Notes: generated by a model not told the origin, from the sequence alone. A DNA stretch of 64,000 nt from Mycobacterium seoulense (GCF_010731595.1 NZ_AP022582.1:4340001-4404000), one strand, 5' to 3'; shown: positions 44,505 to 54,231, counted from the stretch's first letter. A program made the numbers and translations.

Positions 44505-45386
44505 GTGATCACTCGCGATGTCGAGGCGAGCGCGGTAGCCGACTTGGCGCTCTCTCCTGCGCGGGCGGCGTTGGCCGTCACCATCGACGATGAGATCCTC
44601 GTTCTGCCCGCGAGCGTGAATCTTGACGCCCCCGTCGACCCCGCGTGGTCGCCGCGCGTCGTCCAGGTCCCGGAGGGCTGTCCAGATCTTGCCGATCGCA
44701 ACGTCGTTGTCGTCGCCGACGATGGTCCACAGTGGTTTCGGCTGCGTTCGTTGACGGTCCGAGGGATGGCCAAGGCCATAGGCGATCACACCTACCGGGT
44801 CATGCCCCAACGAATCGTGGCCTGGGATTACGGAGCGCTTCGTCAGGTAGCGACGTCGCCGGTGGCCCCACCACGGCAGACTCCGTTCACGGCTGCCGGC
44901 CGGACGGACGAAGTCCCAGCCTTTCGCTCGCCGGAACTCGCTGCGGCGCTGCAGACTTCGCGAGTGATGATTGTCGCCAGTCGGTCGCTGAAGGGAACCC
45001 CGTTCGCGGTTCCGTTGTGGTTTGTCGCGCACGGCGGCCGCATCTATACGACGACCTCCGCGTCATCGTGGACGGTGCGCAATGTGGTCGCCACGTCACA
45101 GGTGGCCTTGTTGTTCGGGGGCGAGGGCCGGGACGACCCCGGCCGGCTCCTCGTGCGCGGATATGCCCGAGCGGTCCGCGGCGCGCCACCTGCGGCGGTG
45201 ACCGCCCGGATGGCATGGCGCTACTACCTGCGACCGGAGTTCGCGGCGGTGGAGCTGAGGCACGCACGGCTTTGGGCGCTGCGACTGCGCTACTACCTCC
45301 AGTCGCGGGCCGCGTACATCGTGATCACGCCCAAGACGACGACCGGATGCCGGGCGCCGCAGCCGCAGCGTGCGACGAGCAGCTAA
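44505..45386 (+). CDS. Pyridoxamine-5'-phosphate-oxidase-like (split-barrel) protein
   Basis: A 293-residue protein with two halves. The first (about 1-115) contains LAVTIDDEILVLPASVNLDAPVDP and VVVADDGPQWFRLRSLTVRGMAKAI, a degenerate split-barrel-like unit. The second (about 145-275) has VMIVASRSLKGTPFAVPLWFVAHGGRIYTTTSASSWTVRNVVATSQVALLFGG, the typical flavin-binding split barrel. GTG 44505 has AGAAGGG upstream. Family members bind FMN, F420 or heme; none can be chosen here. Confidence 0.72.
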   Translation: MITRDVEASAVADLALSPARAALAVTIDDEILVLPASVNLDAPVDPAWSPRVVQVPEGCPDLADRNVVVVADDGPQWFRLRSLTVRGMAKAIGDHTYRVMPQRIVAWDYGALRQVATSPVAPPRQTPFTAAGRTDEVPAFRSPELAAALQTSRVMIVASRSLKGTPFAVPLWFVAHGGRIYTTTSASSWTVRNVVATSQVALLFGGEGRDDPGRLLVRGYARAVRGAPPAAVTARMAWRYYLRPEFAAVELRHARLWALRLRYYLQSRAAYIVITPKTTTGCRAPQPQRATSS

Positions 45387-45445
45387 GCGGGCGGGCACGG
45401 CCATCGAGATGTGGAGGCGGCGTCGCGTCGGATTATCGTGATGGC

Positions 45446-45703
45446 ATGGAAGATCCGCATATCTACCGCCGTCTCGCGCTGCTCGAACAGCAGGTGCGCC
45501 TATTGTCCGAAAGGCTCGAGGTCCCGTGCCCGACGTTCGGCAGCGACGTGGGCGCTACCGCGCCGGGCGTATTCGAGAACGGTGTGCCCGCGGAAGTTGT
45601 CGGCCTCGCCCGTTCCGGGAACAAAATCGCCGCGATCAAGCTGTACCAGCAGTTGACCGGCGCGGGCCTACGCGAGGCGAAGGACGCCGTCGACCCCCTG
45701 TAG
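45446..45703 (+). CDS. Small protein with ribosomal L7/L12-like C-terminal domain
   Basis: An 85-residue protein from ATG 45446. MEDPHIYRRLALLEQQVRLLSERLEV is a helical, possibly coiled-coil segment. The C-terminus VVGLARSGNKIAAIKLYQQLTGAGLREAKDAVDPL matches the helix-turn-helix of the L7/L12 C-terminal domain. It is much too short and diverged to be the ribosomal stalk protein. Such proteins are common in actinobacteria and have no known role. It ends 5 bp before the convergent PaaX gene. Confidence 0.75.
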   Translation: MEDPHIYRRLALLEQQVRLLSERLEVPCPTFGSDVGATAPGVFENGVPAEVVGLARSGNKIAAIKLYQQLTGAGLREAKDAVDPL

Positions 45704-45708
45704 GGCGA

Positions 45709-46542
45709 CTATGGCCCGCGGAACGCGCTGTTCATCCGCCGCTTGAAGGCGCGATCGAAACGGCGGTAGCCGCGACGCAAGGTGTGGCCGGGCCAACCGT
45801 CGCCCGTCAGCTCGGCGGGCAGCAGCGGGTCGCGCTGAAGATGGCGGACCACGGCGATCGAAAGCGCGAACTCGTAGGTGAAGCTCTCGGTCGAGTCGTC
45901 ACGTCCGCCCGTTTCGAGCGCGGAATTCATCGCGTTAATGAGCGCCCTGGCGTTGTCGGCCCATTCATCGAGGGAAAAAAGCGATCGCACCCTGTCGGCC
46001 GCCATGTCCGTGGCGGCGCCGTGGAAATGGGTGCACTGCCGCTCCAGGACCGCCCTGAGCGGCGGAAACCGTTGCGGATCAAGGTTATCCGGGCGAATCC
46101 AAACGCCCTCCCGAAGCTCGACCAGATGCAGGGCCGTCGCCGCCCTTCTCAGCTCCAGGCGATCGCCGGCCGACCTGCGCTCCAGTGCGACGATCGCCAG
46201 TTCCCAGGTTCCGTCCCAGCGCCGGGCGGCCGCGTCATCGATCCGCGCCGCCTCATCGACGCGTTCGCGCCGCTCGGACAATCGTCCCGCGAGCGCGTAG
46301 CTGCCACCGTCGGCGGTCAGTTCGCCGGTGGACACCATCCGCCACAGGCACGTGCGGGTCGCGCCGGGGCTGATGCCGAACAGCGAGCCCACCGCCACCA
46401 GCTCCGCCACCGTGAGGCGCCCACGGTCCGACCCCAGCAACGCCGAAGCCAGCACCGAGCGCGCGCTCAGCGGCCGGCTGTCGATCAGGTCCCTCGCCGG
46501 GGATCGAGGCGGGGCGGGCACGGCTGACAACGGTATCACCAA
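45709..46542 (-). CDS. PaaX-family transcriptional regulator
   Basis: A 277-residue protein. The N-terminal winged helix is SLFGISPGATRTCLWRMVSTGELTADGGSYALAGRLSERR, followed by the PaaX middle domain (WDGTWELAIVALERRSAGDRLELRRA, ELREGVWIRPDNL) and a C-terminal helical domain. PaaX represses phenylacetyl-CoA degradation in other bacteria; here the divergent target is a Rieske oxygenase. The start at 46542 is next to a GTATCAC/GTGATAC inverted repeat. Confidence 0.9.
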   Translation of the reverse strand: MVIPLSAVPAPPRSPARDLIDSRPLSARSVLASALLGSDRGRLTVAELVAVGSLFGISPGATRTCLWRMVSTGELTADGGSYALAGRLSERRERVDEAARIDDAAARRWDGTWELAIVALERRSAGDRLELRRAATALHLVELREGVWIRPDNLDPQRFPPLRAVLERQCTHFHGAATDMAADRVRSLFSLDEWADNARALINAMNSALETGGRDDSTESFTYEFALSIAVVRHLQRDPLLPAELTGDGWPGHTLRRGYRRFDRAFKRRMNSAFRGP

Positions 46543-46582
46543 ATCATTGACACGTGATGTTCACAGCGTGATACTGACGGAC
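46533..46582 (+). promoter_or_regulatory. Promoter and operator of the Rieske gene, likely leaderless
   Basis: TTGACA (46547-46552) and TGATAC (46569-46574) are spaced 16 bp. The expected transcription start is 7-9 bases after the -10, at or next to the ATG at 46583, so the message would be leaderless. Inverted arms GTATCAC (46533-46539) and GTGATAC (46568-46574) flank the promoter; the right arm covers the -10 and the left arm covers the PaaX start. PaaX binding is inferred. Confidence 0.58.
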
Positions 46583-47764
46583 ATGAGCGTCCCGGCCGAG
46601 TCGGTGCTCGCCAACGACGTGGAGATCGTGCGGCGCGTCCTCGCCCATATCGACGCCGGTACCACCGACGCGGGTGGCGCGTGGCGTGAGCCGGTCGAAA
46701 ACTATTTGAATCCAGGCCGATTCGCCGAAGAACTCCGGTTGCTTCGCGCGATGCCGAGCGTCTTCGTCCCCTCGGCGGCGATCCCCGACCCGGGCGACCA
46801 CGTCGAGCGGAACGCCTTCGGCGTGCCCCTGTTCGCCGTGCGGGGGCGCGACCGGCGCGCGCGGGTGTTCCGCAACGCGTGCCGGCATCGCGGTTTCGCC
46901 CTCGTCGAGGGGGCCGGCTGCGCCCGCGCCCTGGTGTGTCGCTACCACGGGTGGACCTATCGCCTGGACGGTTCGCTCTCGCACGTGCCCAACGCCGAGG
47001 CGTTCCCCGGCCTGGACGCGTCGACCCGCGGTTTGGTCGAGGTCCCCAGCCACGAGGTGGACGGTCTCATCGTCATCGGCGCGCTCGACTCACCTGCGGG
47101 CACACAAGATCTGGTAGGCGAGGCGCTGGCCGCGTTGACGGGCGGGGCCGCCTGGCGGGACAAATTGGCCCCGGCATGCCGGCTCGTGTACGTGGAGTCC
47201 ACCCCGAAGGCGATGAACTGGAAGGTTCTCGTCGAACAGTTTCTAGAGGGCTACCATATCCGGTCGACGCACAAGGACACCTTCTTCCCGGTGCAATACG
47301 ACGACCTCAACGTGGTCGAGACATTCGGTCCGAACAGTCGAATCACCTTCCCGTACCGCAACATTGAACGGCTGCGTGATCGCCCCGAGAGCAGCTGGAC
47401 GACGGATGCGCGGGTGACCTACGTGTATCAGCTGTTCCCGAACGTCATGGTGGCGACCTTCCCGGATCTGGTGCTCGTGATCGTGGTCGACCCGGTGGAC
47501 ATCGACCACAGCACGCTCGTCGTCTACACGATGGTCAGGCGGGACTTCGTTGACCGGGTGACGGCCGATGCGCCGAGCAACCCGGCGGGGGCGGGTAGCT
47601 TCATCGCCCGCGGTGCGGTGGAGGACAACGAGATGTCCGAGGGCGTGCAACGCGGATTGCACTCGGGCGCAAACCAATTCGTGGAATTTGGCCGCCACGA
47701 GAGCGCGATCGGGCACTTTCATGCCACGCTTGATGAACGCCTTGCGGCCATCGCCCGACCCTAG
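46583..47764 (+). CDS. Rieske [2Fe-2S] ring-hydroxylating oxygenase, alpha subunit (second copy)
   Basis: A 393-residue oxygenase from ATG 46583; the frame is open further upstream through the PaaX gene. The Rieske ligands are in RNACRHRGFALVEG and LVCRYHGWTYRLDG; the mononuclear iron site is in MNWKVLVEQFLEGYHIRSTHKD. It is only distantly similar to the first Rieske protein of the window. No reductase gene is adjacent. Its stop shares the four bases CTAG with the stop of the convergent deacetylase gene. Confidence 0.9.
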   Translation: MSVPAESVLANDVEIVRRVLAHIDAGTTDAGGAWREPVENYLNPGRFAEELRLLRAMPSVFVPSAAIPDPGDHVERNAFGVPLFAVRGRDRRARVFRNACRHRGFALVEGAGCARALVCRYHGWTYRLDGSLSHVPNAEAFPGLDASTRGLVEVPSHEVDGLIVIGALDSPAGTQDLVGEALAALTGGAAWRDKLAPACRLVYVESTPKAMNWKVLVEQFLEGYHIRSTHKDTFFPVQYDDLNVVETFGPNSRITFPYRNIERLRDRPESSWTTDARVTYVYQLFPNVMVATFPDLVLVIVVDPVDIDHSTLVVYTMVRRDFVDRVTADAPSNPAGAGSFIARGAVEDNEMSEGVQRGLHSGANQFVEFGRHESAIGHFHATLDERLAAIARP

Positions 47765-48570
47765 GGCGTCTTCAGGAAGACGTCGTTGAGCGTGACGGTG
47801 CGCAGGTTGCGCTCGCGGATGAAGTCGACGAGCTGCGGGTAGACGTGCGTCACGGGCAGGTGATTGAGGTGTCCGATGACGATCGCCTGCGGGGTGAAGT
47901 ACTGATCGGCCATCTGGACGATGTAGTCCTCGGTGATCAACGTGGAATCCGACAGCGACCCCGACCACAAGGTCGGCACCGTGTAGCCCAGATCGGCGGC
48001 GACGGCGTCGACGGCGGCGTTGCGCTTGGCGTACGGCGGCCGCCAGTACGGCTTCGCGCCGATGCCGTACGTCTTCTTGAGGAATTCGTCGTTGCGGGAG
48101 AGCTGTTGGGCGATCTGGTCTTTGGGCAGCTTCGTCAGATCGGGGTGGGACCAGGTGTGGTTGCCGAGTTGGATCTGCCCGCTGTCGACCAGGGGCCGCA
48201 GCATCTCCTTGTTCTCGGTCCAGGAGTCATAGGTCCCGTTGACGAAGTAGGTCAACCGCACACCGGTGTCCTTGGCGAACTGTGTGTACGCGCGCACCAC
48301 CTCGCTGTTGACGCCGTCGTCGACGGTCAGAGCGAGCAGATCGCCTTCGCCGGGGATCTTCATCAATGCACCCCCGCCGGGCAGCGGGATGCGGGCGTCG
48401 GGCGGCGGGGGCGGCAACAAGGCCGTCGGGGCGGCGGGGCCGGATACCGCCACGGACGCCGGCGGTACTTGGGCGAACGTTCGCGGCTGCGGGTCGACCA
48501 CGAGCCGGGCGGCACCCACGCCGGCGACGACCGACGCGGCCAGCGAACCCAGGAACTGACGGCGGTTCAT
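47761..48570 (-). CDS. Exported polysaccharide deacetylase (NodB-type)
   Basis: About 269 residues from ATG 48570, chosen because it is directly followed by a twin-arginine-like signal (NRRQFLGSLAASVVAGVGAARL); the frame opens at 48690. After a Pro-rich linker the NodB domain shows DLLALTVDDGVNSE (variant of TFDDG), LGNHTWSHPDLT with the metal-binding His pair, and WRPPYAKRNAAVDAV. It would remove acetyl groups from cell-wall or other glycans outside the membrane. The Val in place of Phe in the first motif is common. Confidence 0.88.
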   Translation of the reverse strand: MNRRQFLGSLAASVVAGVGAARLVVDPQPRTFAQVPPASVAVSGPAAPTALLPPPPPDARIPLPGGGALMKIPGEGDLLALTVDDGVNSEVVRAYTQFAKDTGVRLTYFVNGTYDSWTENKEMLRPLVDSGQIQLGNHTWSHPDLTKLPKDQIAQQLSRNDEFLKKTYGIGAKPYWRPPYAKRNAAVDAVAADLGYTVPTLWSGSLSDSTLITEDYIVQMADQYFTPQAIVIGHLNHLPVTHVYPQLVDFIRERNLRTVTLNDVFLKTP

Positions 48571-48754
48571 CTCGACGCGAGAGGTGGTCCGGACTCGACG
48601 TGGGGCGCGGCGCGGCGCGCACCGGGCCGACCCGCGGAGGGGTCGCCCGTCATGCAGTACATCGCAGCCATCAGCAGCGAACGGTACCACTACCAGGGCG
48701 AATATAACGCGAGCGTTACTGGTGGGTCACCTGTGAATTTTGTGACTACTGTGA

Positions 48755-50209
48755 TTACCCGTGCTGGGGCAGCTGCACCGGCTCGACTTCGGGCGTTCCC
48801 AGCCTCGAGGCCAGCCAGGGCAGCGCAGCGGTGAACGCCTGAGCGGCGAACGGCCAGTCGTGCTTGCCCGGCTGGCTCACCACGGCGCAGGTGATGCCGT
48901 TGGCGGCGCCGGCGGCGCACAGCGCGTTCGCGGCGGCGTCCTGGCCCTCCGGGTTGGCGGTGGGGTCGGTGCTGGGAGCCGCCCCGGTCGGGTTGGCTTC
49001 CTCGGCGACGTTGCGCGGCTCCGATGACCCCGGGACGTCGAACCAGCCCGCCAGCCCGGTATAGCGACCATGGCGCGCGATCACCGTGAGCGGGTCGAAA
49101 GCGGCCCACGCCGTGTGGTTGCCGCCGAACAACTTGGCGATCGTTTGGTCCCTGGGGCCGACATTGGGGCTCCGGTCACCGGCGATGTCGACGAACGCGC
49201 TGAATAACTCCGGATGCATGACGGCCAGGTCGACCGCGCAGGTCCCGCCCATCGACCATCCGGCGACGCCCCAGTTGGCGCGGTCGGCACTGACGCCGAA
49301 GTTGGACACCACGAACGGCACGACATCCTTGGTCAGATGGTCGGCGGCGTTGCCGCGGCTGCCGTTGACGCACTCGGTGTCGTTGTCGAAAGAACCGGTG
49401 GGATCGACGAACACCAGCACCGGGGCGAAGCCGTGATGCGCGGCGGCGAAGCCGTCGATCGCGGTGAAGGCGCCGCCCGGGCCCAGCCAGTCGGCCGGGG
49501 TGTTGAACGCCGAGCTGATCATCATGACCGCAGGCAGCCGAGGCGGGGGATTGCTGTTGAACCACGCGGGGGGCAGATAGACCAACTCCCGGCGGTGGTG
49601 AAAGTGGGAGGCGTTGTCGTCGATGTCCACCGGCACCACCACGCCCTTGGACGGCCTGGTTCCGGCGACCTGCATCTCGGTGACGCGAAGCCGGTCGACC
49701 TGGTCGGGCAGCGGCACCGAGGTCAATTGATTCCACGCGGCAAGTGCCGTCGGGAAATAGCCCACCCATCCGTTGAGGGCCAGGCCCGCGCACGCCACGC
49801 ACAGGGGTACGGACAACACGGCCAGCGCGCGGCGCCACCAGCGTGCACCCGGCCATCCCACCAGCACCACCGCAGCGGCCAGGCCGGTCAGCGCGATCCA
49901 CACCCACAGCGCCGTCGGCGCCGGGTCGCCGGCCACGCCGAGCGACGTGATGTACCAATACGAGAGCCCGGTCACCGCAACGGCCGCGATCAGGGCCACG
50001 GGCAGCACCCGCTTGAGCCAGGGCCGCGCACGCCACTGGATCGCGACGATCAGCGCCAGCAACGTCAGTGCCTGCACGGCCGGCGGGAACCAGCCGTGCA
50101 GCAAGGACAGTCGTCCGAAGAATTGGTCCAACGGTCGTTGCCTTTGCTGAGTCGATCGCTGCGCGGAGCGGACCCGTGGTCTTTTCGAACGCAATGGGTC
50201 GGAAGACAA
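48755..50209 (-). CDS. Membrane-anchored alpha/beta-hydrolase (esterase/antigen-85-like fold)
   Basis: Up to 484 residues; TTG 50131 (reading DQFFGRLSLLHGWFPPAVQ) may be the true start, which would remove a basic 26-residue leader. Four hydrophobic helices lie within about residues 35-155. The remaining part is an esterase domain: ELVYLPPAWFNSNPPPRLPAVMMISSAF, PVLVFVDPTGSF, the nucleophile GVAGWSMGGTCAVDLA and the catalytic His in QPGKHDWPFAAQAF. The catalytic domain is probably outside the membrane. Relatives include mycolyltransferase-like proteins, but mycolyl transfer is not shown. Confidence 0.82.
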   Translation of the reverse strand: MSSDPLRSKRPRVRSAQRSTQQRQRPLDQFFGRLSLLHGWFPPAVQALTLLALIVAIQWRARPWLKRVLPVALIAAVAVTGLSYWYITSLGVAGDPAPTALWVWIALTGLAAAVVLVGWPGARWWRRALAVLSVPLCVACAGLALNGWVGYFPTALAAWNQLTSVPLPDQVDRLRVTEMQVAGTRPSKGVVVPVDIDDNASHFHHRRELVYLPPAWFNSNPPPRLPAVMMISSAFNTPADWLGPGGAFTAIDGFAAAHHGFAPVLVFVDPTGSFDNDTECVNGSRGNAADHLTKDVVPFVVSNFGVSADRANWGVAGWSMGGTCAVDLAVMHPELFSAFVDIAGDRSPNVGPRDQTIAKLFGGNHTAWAAFDPLTVIARHGRYTGLAGWFDVPGSSEPRNVAEEANPTGAAPSTDPTANPEGQDAAANALCAAGAANGITCAVVSQPGKHDWPFAAQAFTAALPWLASRLGTPEVEPVQLPQHG

Positions 50210-50267
50210 CTATCCCACATCAGCCCCGCCCCTCCGGGTGCCCGTCGCGGCGTGTGGGTGTGGCGAT

Positions 50268-52508
50268 CTACGGGTTCGTCACGCTGCTGAACGAGCGGAG
50301 GCGCAGGCTGTTGGCGACGACGAAAACGCTGGAAAAGGCCATCGCAGCGCCCGCGAGCATCGGGTTCAGCATGCCGAGCGCGCCGAGCGGGATCGCGGCG
50401 ATGTTGTAGCCGAAGGCCCAGAACAGGTTGGTCTTGATCGTGGCCAGCGTCCGCCGGGACAGCCGGATCGCATCCACCGCGGCGCGCAGGTCGCCGCGGG
50501 TGACGGTGAGGTCGGCGGCTTCGATCGCGACGTCGGTGCCGGTGCCCATGGCCACCCCGAGGTCGGCGGCCGCGAGGGCCGCGGCGTCGTTGACGCCGTC
50601 GCCGACCATGGCCACCACCTTGCCTTCGGACTGCAGGCGTTTGACGGCGGCGACCTTGTCGGCGGGCATCGTGTCGGAGATGACCTGTTCGATGCCGACC
50701 TGCTCGGCGATCCGATCGGCGACGGCCCCGTTGTCGCCGGTCAGCAGGATCGGCGTCAGGCCCAGCCGCTTGAACTGCCGGATCGCCTCGGCGCTGGTGG
50801 GTTTGACGGTGTCGGCGACCACCAGGACTCCGCGCGCGCGGCCGTCCCAGCCGACGGCGACCGCGGTCCTGCCCTGGCCCTCGGCGCGCGCCGCGCCCAC
50901 CGACAGCGCGGCGTCCAGCGGCTGGCCCGCATCCGCCAGCAGGCGTGGGCGTCCGACCGTGATCGTGTGGCCGTCGACGATGCCCCGCACACCGTTGCCC
51001 TCGAGGCTGGCGAAACCGTCGGGTGTGGGCAGGGCGTGCAGCTCGGCTTTGGCGGCCCTGGCGATGGCCTGCGCGATGGGATGTTCGGAGGCGTCCTCGA
51101 GCGCCCCGGCGTAACGAAGGAGCGTCTCGCGGTCGGTCGCCGGCCCGGTGATCACGTCGACCAGGGTCATCTTCCCGGTGGTGACCGTGCCGGTCTTGTC
51201 GAGCACGATCGTGTCGACGCTGCGGGTCGACTCCAGCACCTCGGGGCCTTTGATCAGCACACCGAGCTGAGCCGCGCGGCCCGTGCCGACGAGCAGGGCG
51301 GTCGGGGTGGCCAGCCCCAGGGCGCACGGGCAGGCGATGATGAGCACCGCGACGGCCGCGGTCAGGGCCGCGGTGGCCGGGAAGCCGAGCGCGAGCCATG
51401 CGCCGAGCGTCAGCAGGGCGATGCCGATGACGACGGGGACGAACACGGCGGAGATGCGGTCGGCGAGCCGCTGCACCTCGGCCTTGCCCGATTGGGCCTC
51501 CTCGATCAGCTTGGCCATGTGCGCCAGCTGAGTGTCGTCGCCGACGCGGGTGGCGCGCACGACGAGGCGGCCGCCGGCGTTGACGGTGGCACCCGTGACG
51601 GCGTCGCCCTCGCCGACCTCGACCGGGACGGATTCGCCGGTGAGCATCGAGGCGTCCACGGCCGAGGATCCCGCGACCACGATTCCGTCGGTGGCGACCT
51701 TCTCGCCGGGCCGCACCACGAACTCGTCCCCGACCGCGAGGCGGTCCAAGGGGATGCGGGTCTCGGCGCCGTTCCGCAACACCGCCACGTCCTTGACGCC
51801 CAGCTCGATCAGTGCGCGCAGCGCGGCGCCCGCCGCCCGCTTGGAACGCTTCTCGAAGTACCGTCCGGCCAGCACGAACAGCGTCACGCCCGCGGCCACT
51901 TCGAGGTAGATGTTGCCGGCGCCGTCGGCCGCCCCGACGGACAGCTCGAAGCGGTCGCGCATCCCCGGCTCCCCCGCGGTCCCGAGAAACAGCGCATACA
52001 GCGACCACAGGAAGGCCGACAGCGTTCCGATCGAGACGAGGGTGTCCATGCTGGCGGCGCCGTGTCTCAGGTTGGCCCAGGCCGCGGTGTGGAAGGGCCG
52101 GCCGGCCCACACGACGACCGGGGCGGCCAGCACCAGCGACGCCCACTGCCAATAGCGGAATTGCAGGTCGGGGACCATCGCCATGGCGATCACCGGGCCG
52201 GCGAGCACGGCCGCGGTGATCAGGCGCGCGCGAAGCGCGCCCAGCTCGGGGTCGACGGCGGTCGTGGGGGCGCGTTCCTCCCGCCGCTGGGGCAGGGCGG
52301 CGCTGTAACCGACCTGTTCGACGGCGGTGATCAGCAGTTGGGGGTCATACCCCGAGGGGACGGTGAGCGCGGCCTTTTCGGTCGCGTAGTTGACGGTCGC
52401 GGCGACACCGTCGAGCCTGTTCAGCTTCTTCTCGATCCGGGCCGCGCACGACGCGCACGTCATGCCCGCGATGTTCAGCTCGATATGGGTCACCGGCGCC
52501 GCGCTCAT
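50268..52508 (-). CDS. Heavy-metal (copper-type) P1B ATPase
   Basis: A 746-residue metal-translocating ATPase. It has an N-terminal metal-binding domain ([17 protein letters not shown]), eight expected helices, the actuator [12 protein letters not shown], the ion-path motif [21 protein letters not shown], the phosphorylation motif [14 protein letters not shown], the nucleotide-domain [12 protein letters not shown] and the hinge [21 protein letters not shown] plus a CxxC domain suggests Cu(I) export. It overlaps the chaperone gene by 4 bp. The M. tuberculosis CtpA/CtpB/CtpV names cannot be assigned safely. Confidence 0.93.
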   Translation of the reverse strand: MSAAPVTHIELNIAGMTCASCAARIEKKLNRLDGVAATVNYATEKAALTVPSGYDPQLLITAVEQVGYSAALPQRREERAPTTAVDPELGALRARLITAAVLAGPVIAMAMVPDLQFRYWQWASLVLAAPVVVWAGRPFHTAAWANLRHGAASMDTLVSIGTLSAFLWSLYALFLGTAGEPGMRDRFELSVGAADGAGNIYLEVAAGVTLFVLAGRYFEKRSKRAAGAALRALIELGVKDVAVLRNGAETRIPLDRLAVGDEFVVRPGEKVATDGIVVAGSSAVDASMLTGESVPVEVGEGDAVTGATVNAGGRLVVRATRVGDDTQLAHMAKLIEEAQSGKAEVQRLADRISAVFVPVVIGIALLTLGAWLALGFPATAALTAAVAVLIIACPCALGLATPTALLVGTGRAAQLGVLIKGPEVLESTRSVDTIVLDKTGTVTTGKMTLVDVITGPATDRETLLRYAGALEDASEHPIAQAIARAAKAELHALPTPDGFASLEGNGVRGIVDGHTITVGRPRLLADAGQPLDAALSVGAARAEGQGRTAVAVGWDGRARGVLVVADTVKPTSAEAIRQFKRLGLTPILLTGDNGAVADRIAEQVGIEQVISDTMPADKVAAVKRLQSEGKVVAMVGDGVNDAAALAAADLGVAMGTGTDVAIEAADLTVTRGDLRAAVDAIRLSRRTLATIKTNLFWAFGYNIAAIPLGALGMLNPMLAGAAMAFSSVFVVANSLRLRSFSSVTNP

Positions 52509-52717
52509 GCCACCAAGACGGCCTCGTAGCCCGCCTCGTCAACCGCGCCGAGGACTGCAGCGGAGTCGAGGGGAACAGAACTCGTGATCACGAGACGGCC
52601 CGTGTCGGCGCTGACCTCGACACGCTGCACGCCCGGGAGCCGACCGACCTCGTCCTTGACCGCCGCCTCGCAGTGGGCGCAGCTCATCCCGTCCACCCGG
52701 TATTCACTCGTGGTCAT
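52505..52717 (-). CDS. CopZ-like heavy-metal-binding chaperone
   Basis: A 70-residue HMA domain from ATG 52717, which follows GGAAGGA; the frame opens at 52741. The metal site is [20 protein letters not shown], and the rest is the usual ferredoxin-like fold ([30 protein letters not shown]). It would deliver Cu(I) to the ATPase encoded by the overlapping downstream gene. Confidence 0.92.
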   Translation of the reverse strand: MTTSEYRVDGMSCAHCEAAVKDEVGRLPGVQRVEVSADTGRLVITSSVPLDSAAVLGAVDEAGYEAVLVA

Positions 52718-52732
52718 GGCATTCCTTCCGAT

Positions 52733-52755
52733 ACCCACCATTCTGACTGGTGGGT
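52733..52755. promoter_or_regulatory. CsoR/RicR-like palindrome before the copper genes
   Basis: ACCCACCA (52733-52740) and TGGTGGGT (52748-52755) form perfect 8-bp arms with 7-bp spacer, 16 bp before the chaperone ATG. The CCCACC/GGTGGG pattern resembles known copper-repressor sites of mycobacteria. No csoR-type gene is in the window. It could also fold as a hairpin after the SDR gene. Confidence 0.5.
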
Positions 52756-52792
52756 GGCGTCAGGGGTGCGGCAGTATCGGTCCGGACCGGGA

Positions 52793-53614
52793 TCAGACGT
52801 AGCCCACGCCGATGTCGACCGACACCTGGGTGGCCGTGACCAACCGGGACTGGTCGGAGGCCAGCCAGGCTACGGCGTCGGCGATGTCCTCCGGCTGCGC
52901 GATTCCCTCGGGCAGCAGCGGCTTGTGCAGGCCGCGAAGATGCGGGTAGGTGTCGGCGGCCGCCTGCAGCGCCTCGCGCATCCGGCCGGTACCCATCGGC
53001 GTCGCGACCGCTCCGGGGTTGAGGCTGTTGACGCGGATGTTGTGCCGGCCCAGCTCGGCGGCGAACGCGCGCGCCATCCCGACCACGGCGTGCTTGCTCG
53101 CGGTGTAGTGGATCATGAACGACTGCATGTTGATGCCGGCCGCCGACCCGATCAGGATGATCGATCCGCCGCGACCACCGTCGATGATGTGCGGGGCGCC
53201 GGCCATCACCGTGTTCCAGGTGCCGGTCACGTTGGTGTCGATGGTGTCGCGGAACGCTTCCGCCGTGATCTGGTCCCAGGGCGCGGGACTGCAGATCCCC
53301 GCGTTGGCCACGATGATGTCGAGACGGCCCAGTTCGCCGACCGCCCGGCCGACGGCAGCTGTGAGCGCCTCGAGGTCGCGGATGTCGACGGGCGCGGCGA
53401 TGACCCGTCTGCCGTGGGCGCTCACCAGCCGCTCCGTTTCGGCCAGATCCTCGGGCGTCGGCGAATCGTAGGGCACGCTCGGCGGCAACGGTCCGGCGAT
53501 GTCGACGGCGATGATGTCGGCGCCCTCGGCGGCCAAGCGTACGGCGTGCGCCCGGCCCTGCCCCCGCGCGGCGCCGGTGATCAGTGCGACCTTGCCGGGA
53601 ATTGACTGGCTCAT
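52793..53614 (-). CDS. Mycofactocin-coupled SDR-family oxidoreductase
   Basis: A 273-residue SDR. The cofactor region GKVALITGAARGQGRAHAVRL, with AEGADIIAVDI, is characteristic of the mycofactocin-dependent subgroup, which holds NAD tightly and hands electrons to mycofactocin. An insertion around PSVPYDSPTPEDLAETERLV is also typical. Catalytic residues are in ILIGSAAGINMQSFMIHYTASKHAVVG. It probably oxidises an alcohol. It is upstream of the copper genes on the same strand but likely separate. Confidence 0.92.
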   Translation of the reverse strand: MSQSIPGKVALITGAARGQGRAHAVRLAAEGADIIAVDIAGPLPPSVPYDSPTPEDLAETERLVSAHGRRVIAAPVDIRDLEALTAAVGRAVGELGRLDIIVANAGICSPAPWDQITAEAFRDTIDTNVTGTWNTVMAGAPHIIDGGRGGSIILIGSAAGINMQSFMIHYTASKHAVVGMARAFAAELGRHNIRVNSLNPGAVATPMGTGRMREALQAAADTYPHLRGLHKPLLPEGIAQPEDIADAVAWLASDQSRLVTATQVSVDIGVGYV

Positions 53615-53694
53615 CGGTTCTCGAAGTCCTTTCTCACCAACCCGGCGAAGCGTAGCGTCGAGCTGGCTTTGCGAGCTCAGCGGAGGGAAGCATC

Positions 53695-54168
53695 ATGACT
53701 GTCACCGTTGTCGATGCGGGACCGCGGCAGGTGAGCCGGTCGGTTGAAGTGGCCGCGCCGGCCGCCGAGCTGTACGCGATGGCCGCCGACCCGCGCCGCC
53801 ACAGTGAACTGGACGGCTCGGGCACCGTGCGCGACAACATCAAGGTGCCGGCGGAAATGGCTGTGGGATCGAAGTTTTCGACCAAGATGAAGATGTATGG
53901 CCTGCCGTACCGCATCACCAGCACGGTGACCGCCTTGAAGCCGAACGAACTGGTCGAATGGCGTCACCCGGTGGGCCACCGCTGGCGCTGGGAGTTCGAG
54001 GCGCTGTCTCCATCGCTGACGCGGGTCACCGAGACGTTCGATTATCGCGACGCCGGCGCGATCAAGAACACGCTGAAGTACTACGAGCGGATCGGTGCCT
54101 GCAAAGGAAATGCCGTCGGCATTGAAGCCACGCTCGCCCAGCTGCGAGACCGCTACGCCGCGCGATAA
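53695..54168 (+). CDS. SRPBCC (START-like) family protein
   Basis: A 157-residue protein with the helix-grip fold: [32 protein letters not shown], then [33 protein letters not shown] and [12 protein letters not shown]. The cavity binds hydrophobic molecules. ATG 53695 has GGAGGG nearby. It is divergent from the mycofactocin-type SDR gene across 80 bp and may act on the same compound. Confidence 0.87.
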   Translation: MTVTVVDAGPRQVSRSVEVAAPAAELYAMAADPRRHSELDGSGTVRDNIKVPAEMAVGSKFSTKMKMYGLPYRITSTVTALKPNELVEWRHPVGHRWRWEFEALSPSLTRVTETFDYRDAGAIKNTLKYYERIGACKGNAVGIEATLAQLRDRYAAR

Positions 54169-54231
54169 CCGCGACGGTGAACAAAATCAGGACGGCGATC
54201 GCGGCTGCTCTGTGGACAAGATCAGTCGCCC

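Noticed and set aside
50238..52529. A 763-codon rightward frame opposite the P-type ATPase
   Set aside because: Antisense shadow of a gene whose every catalytic motif is visible on the minus strand.
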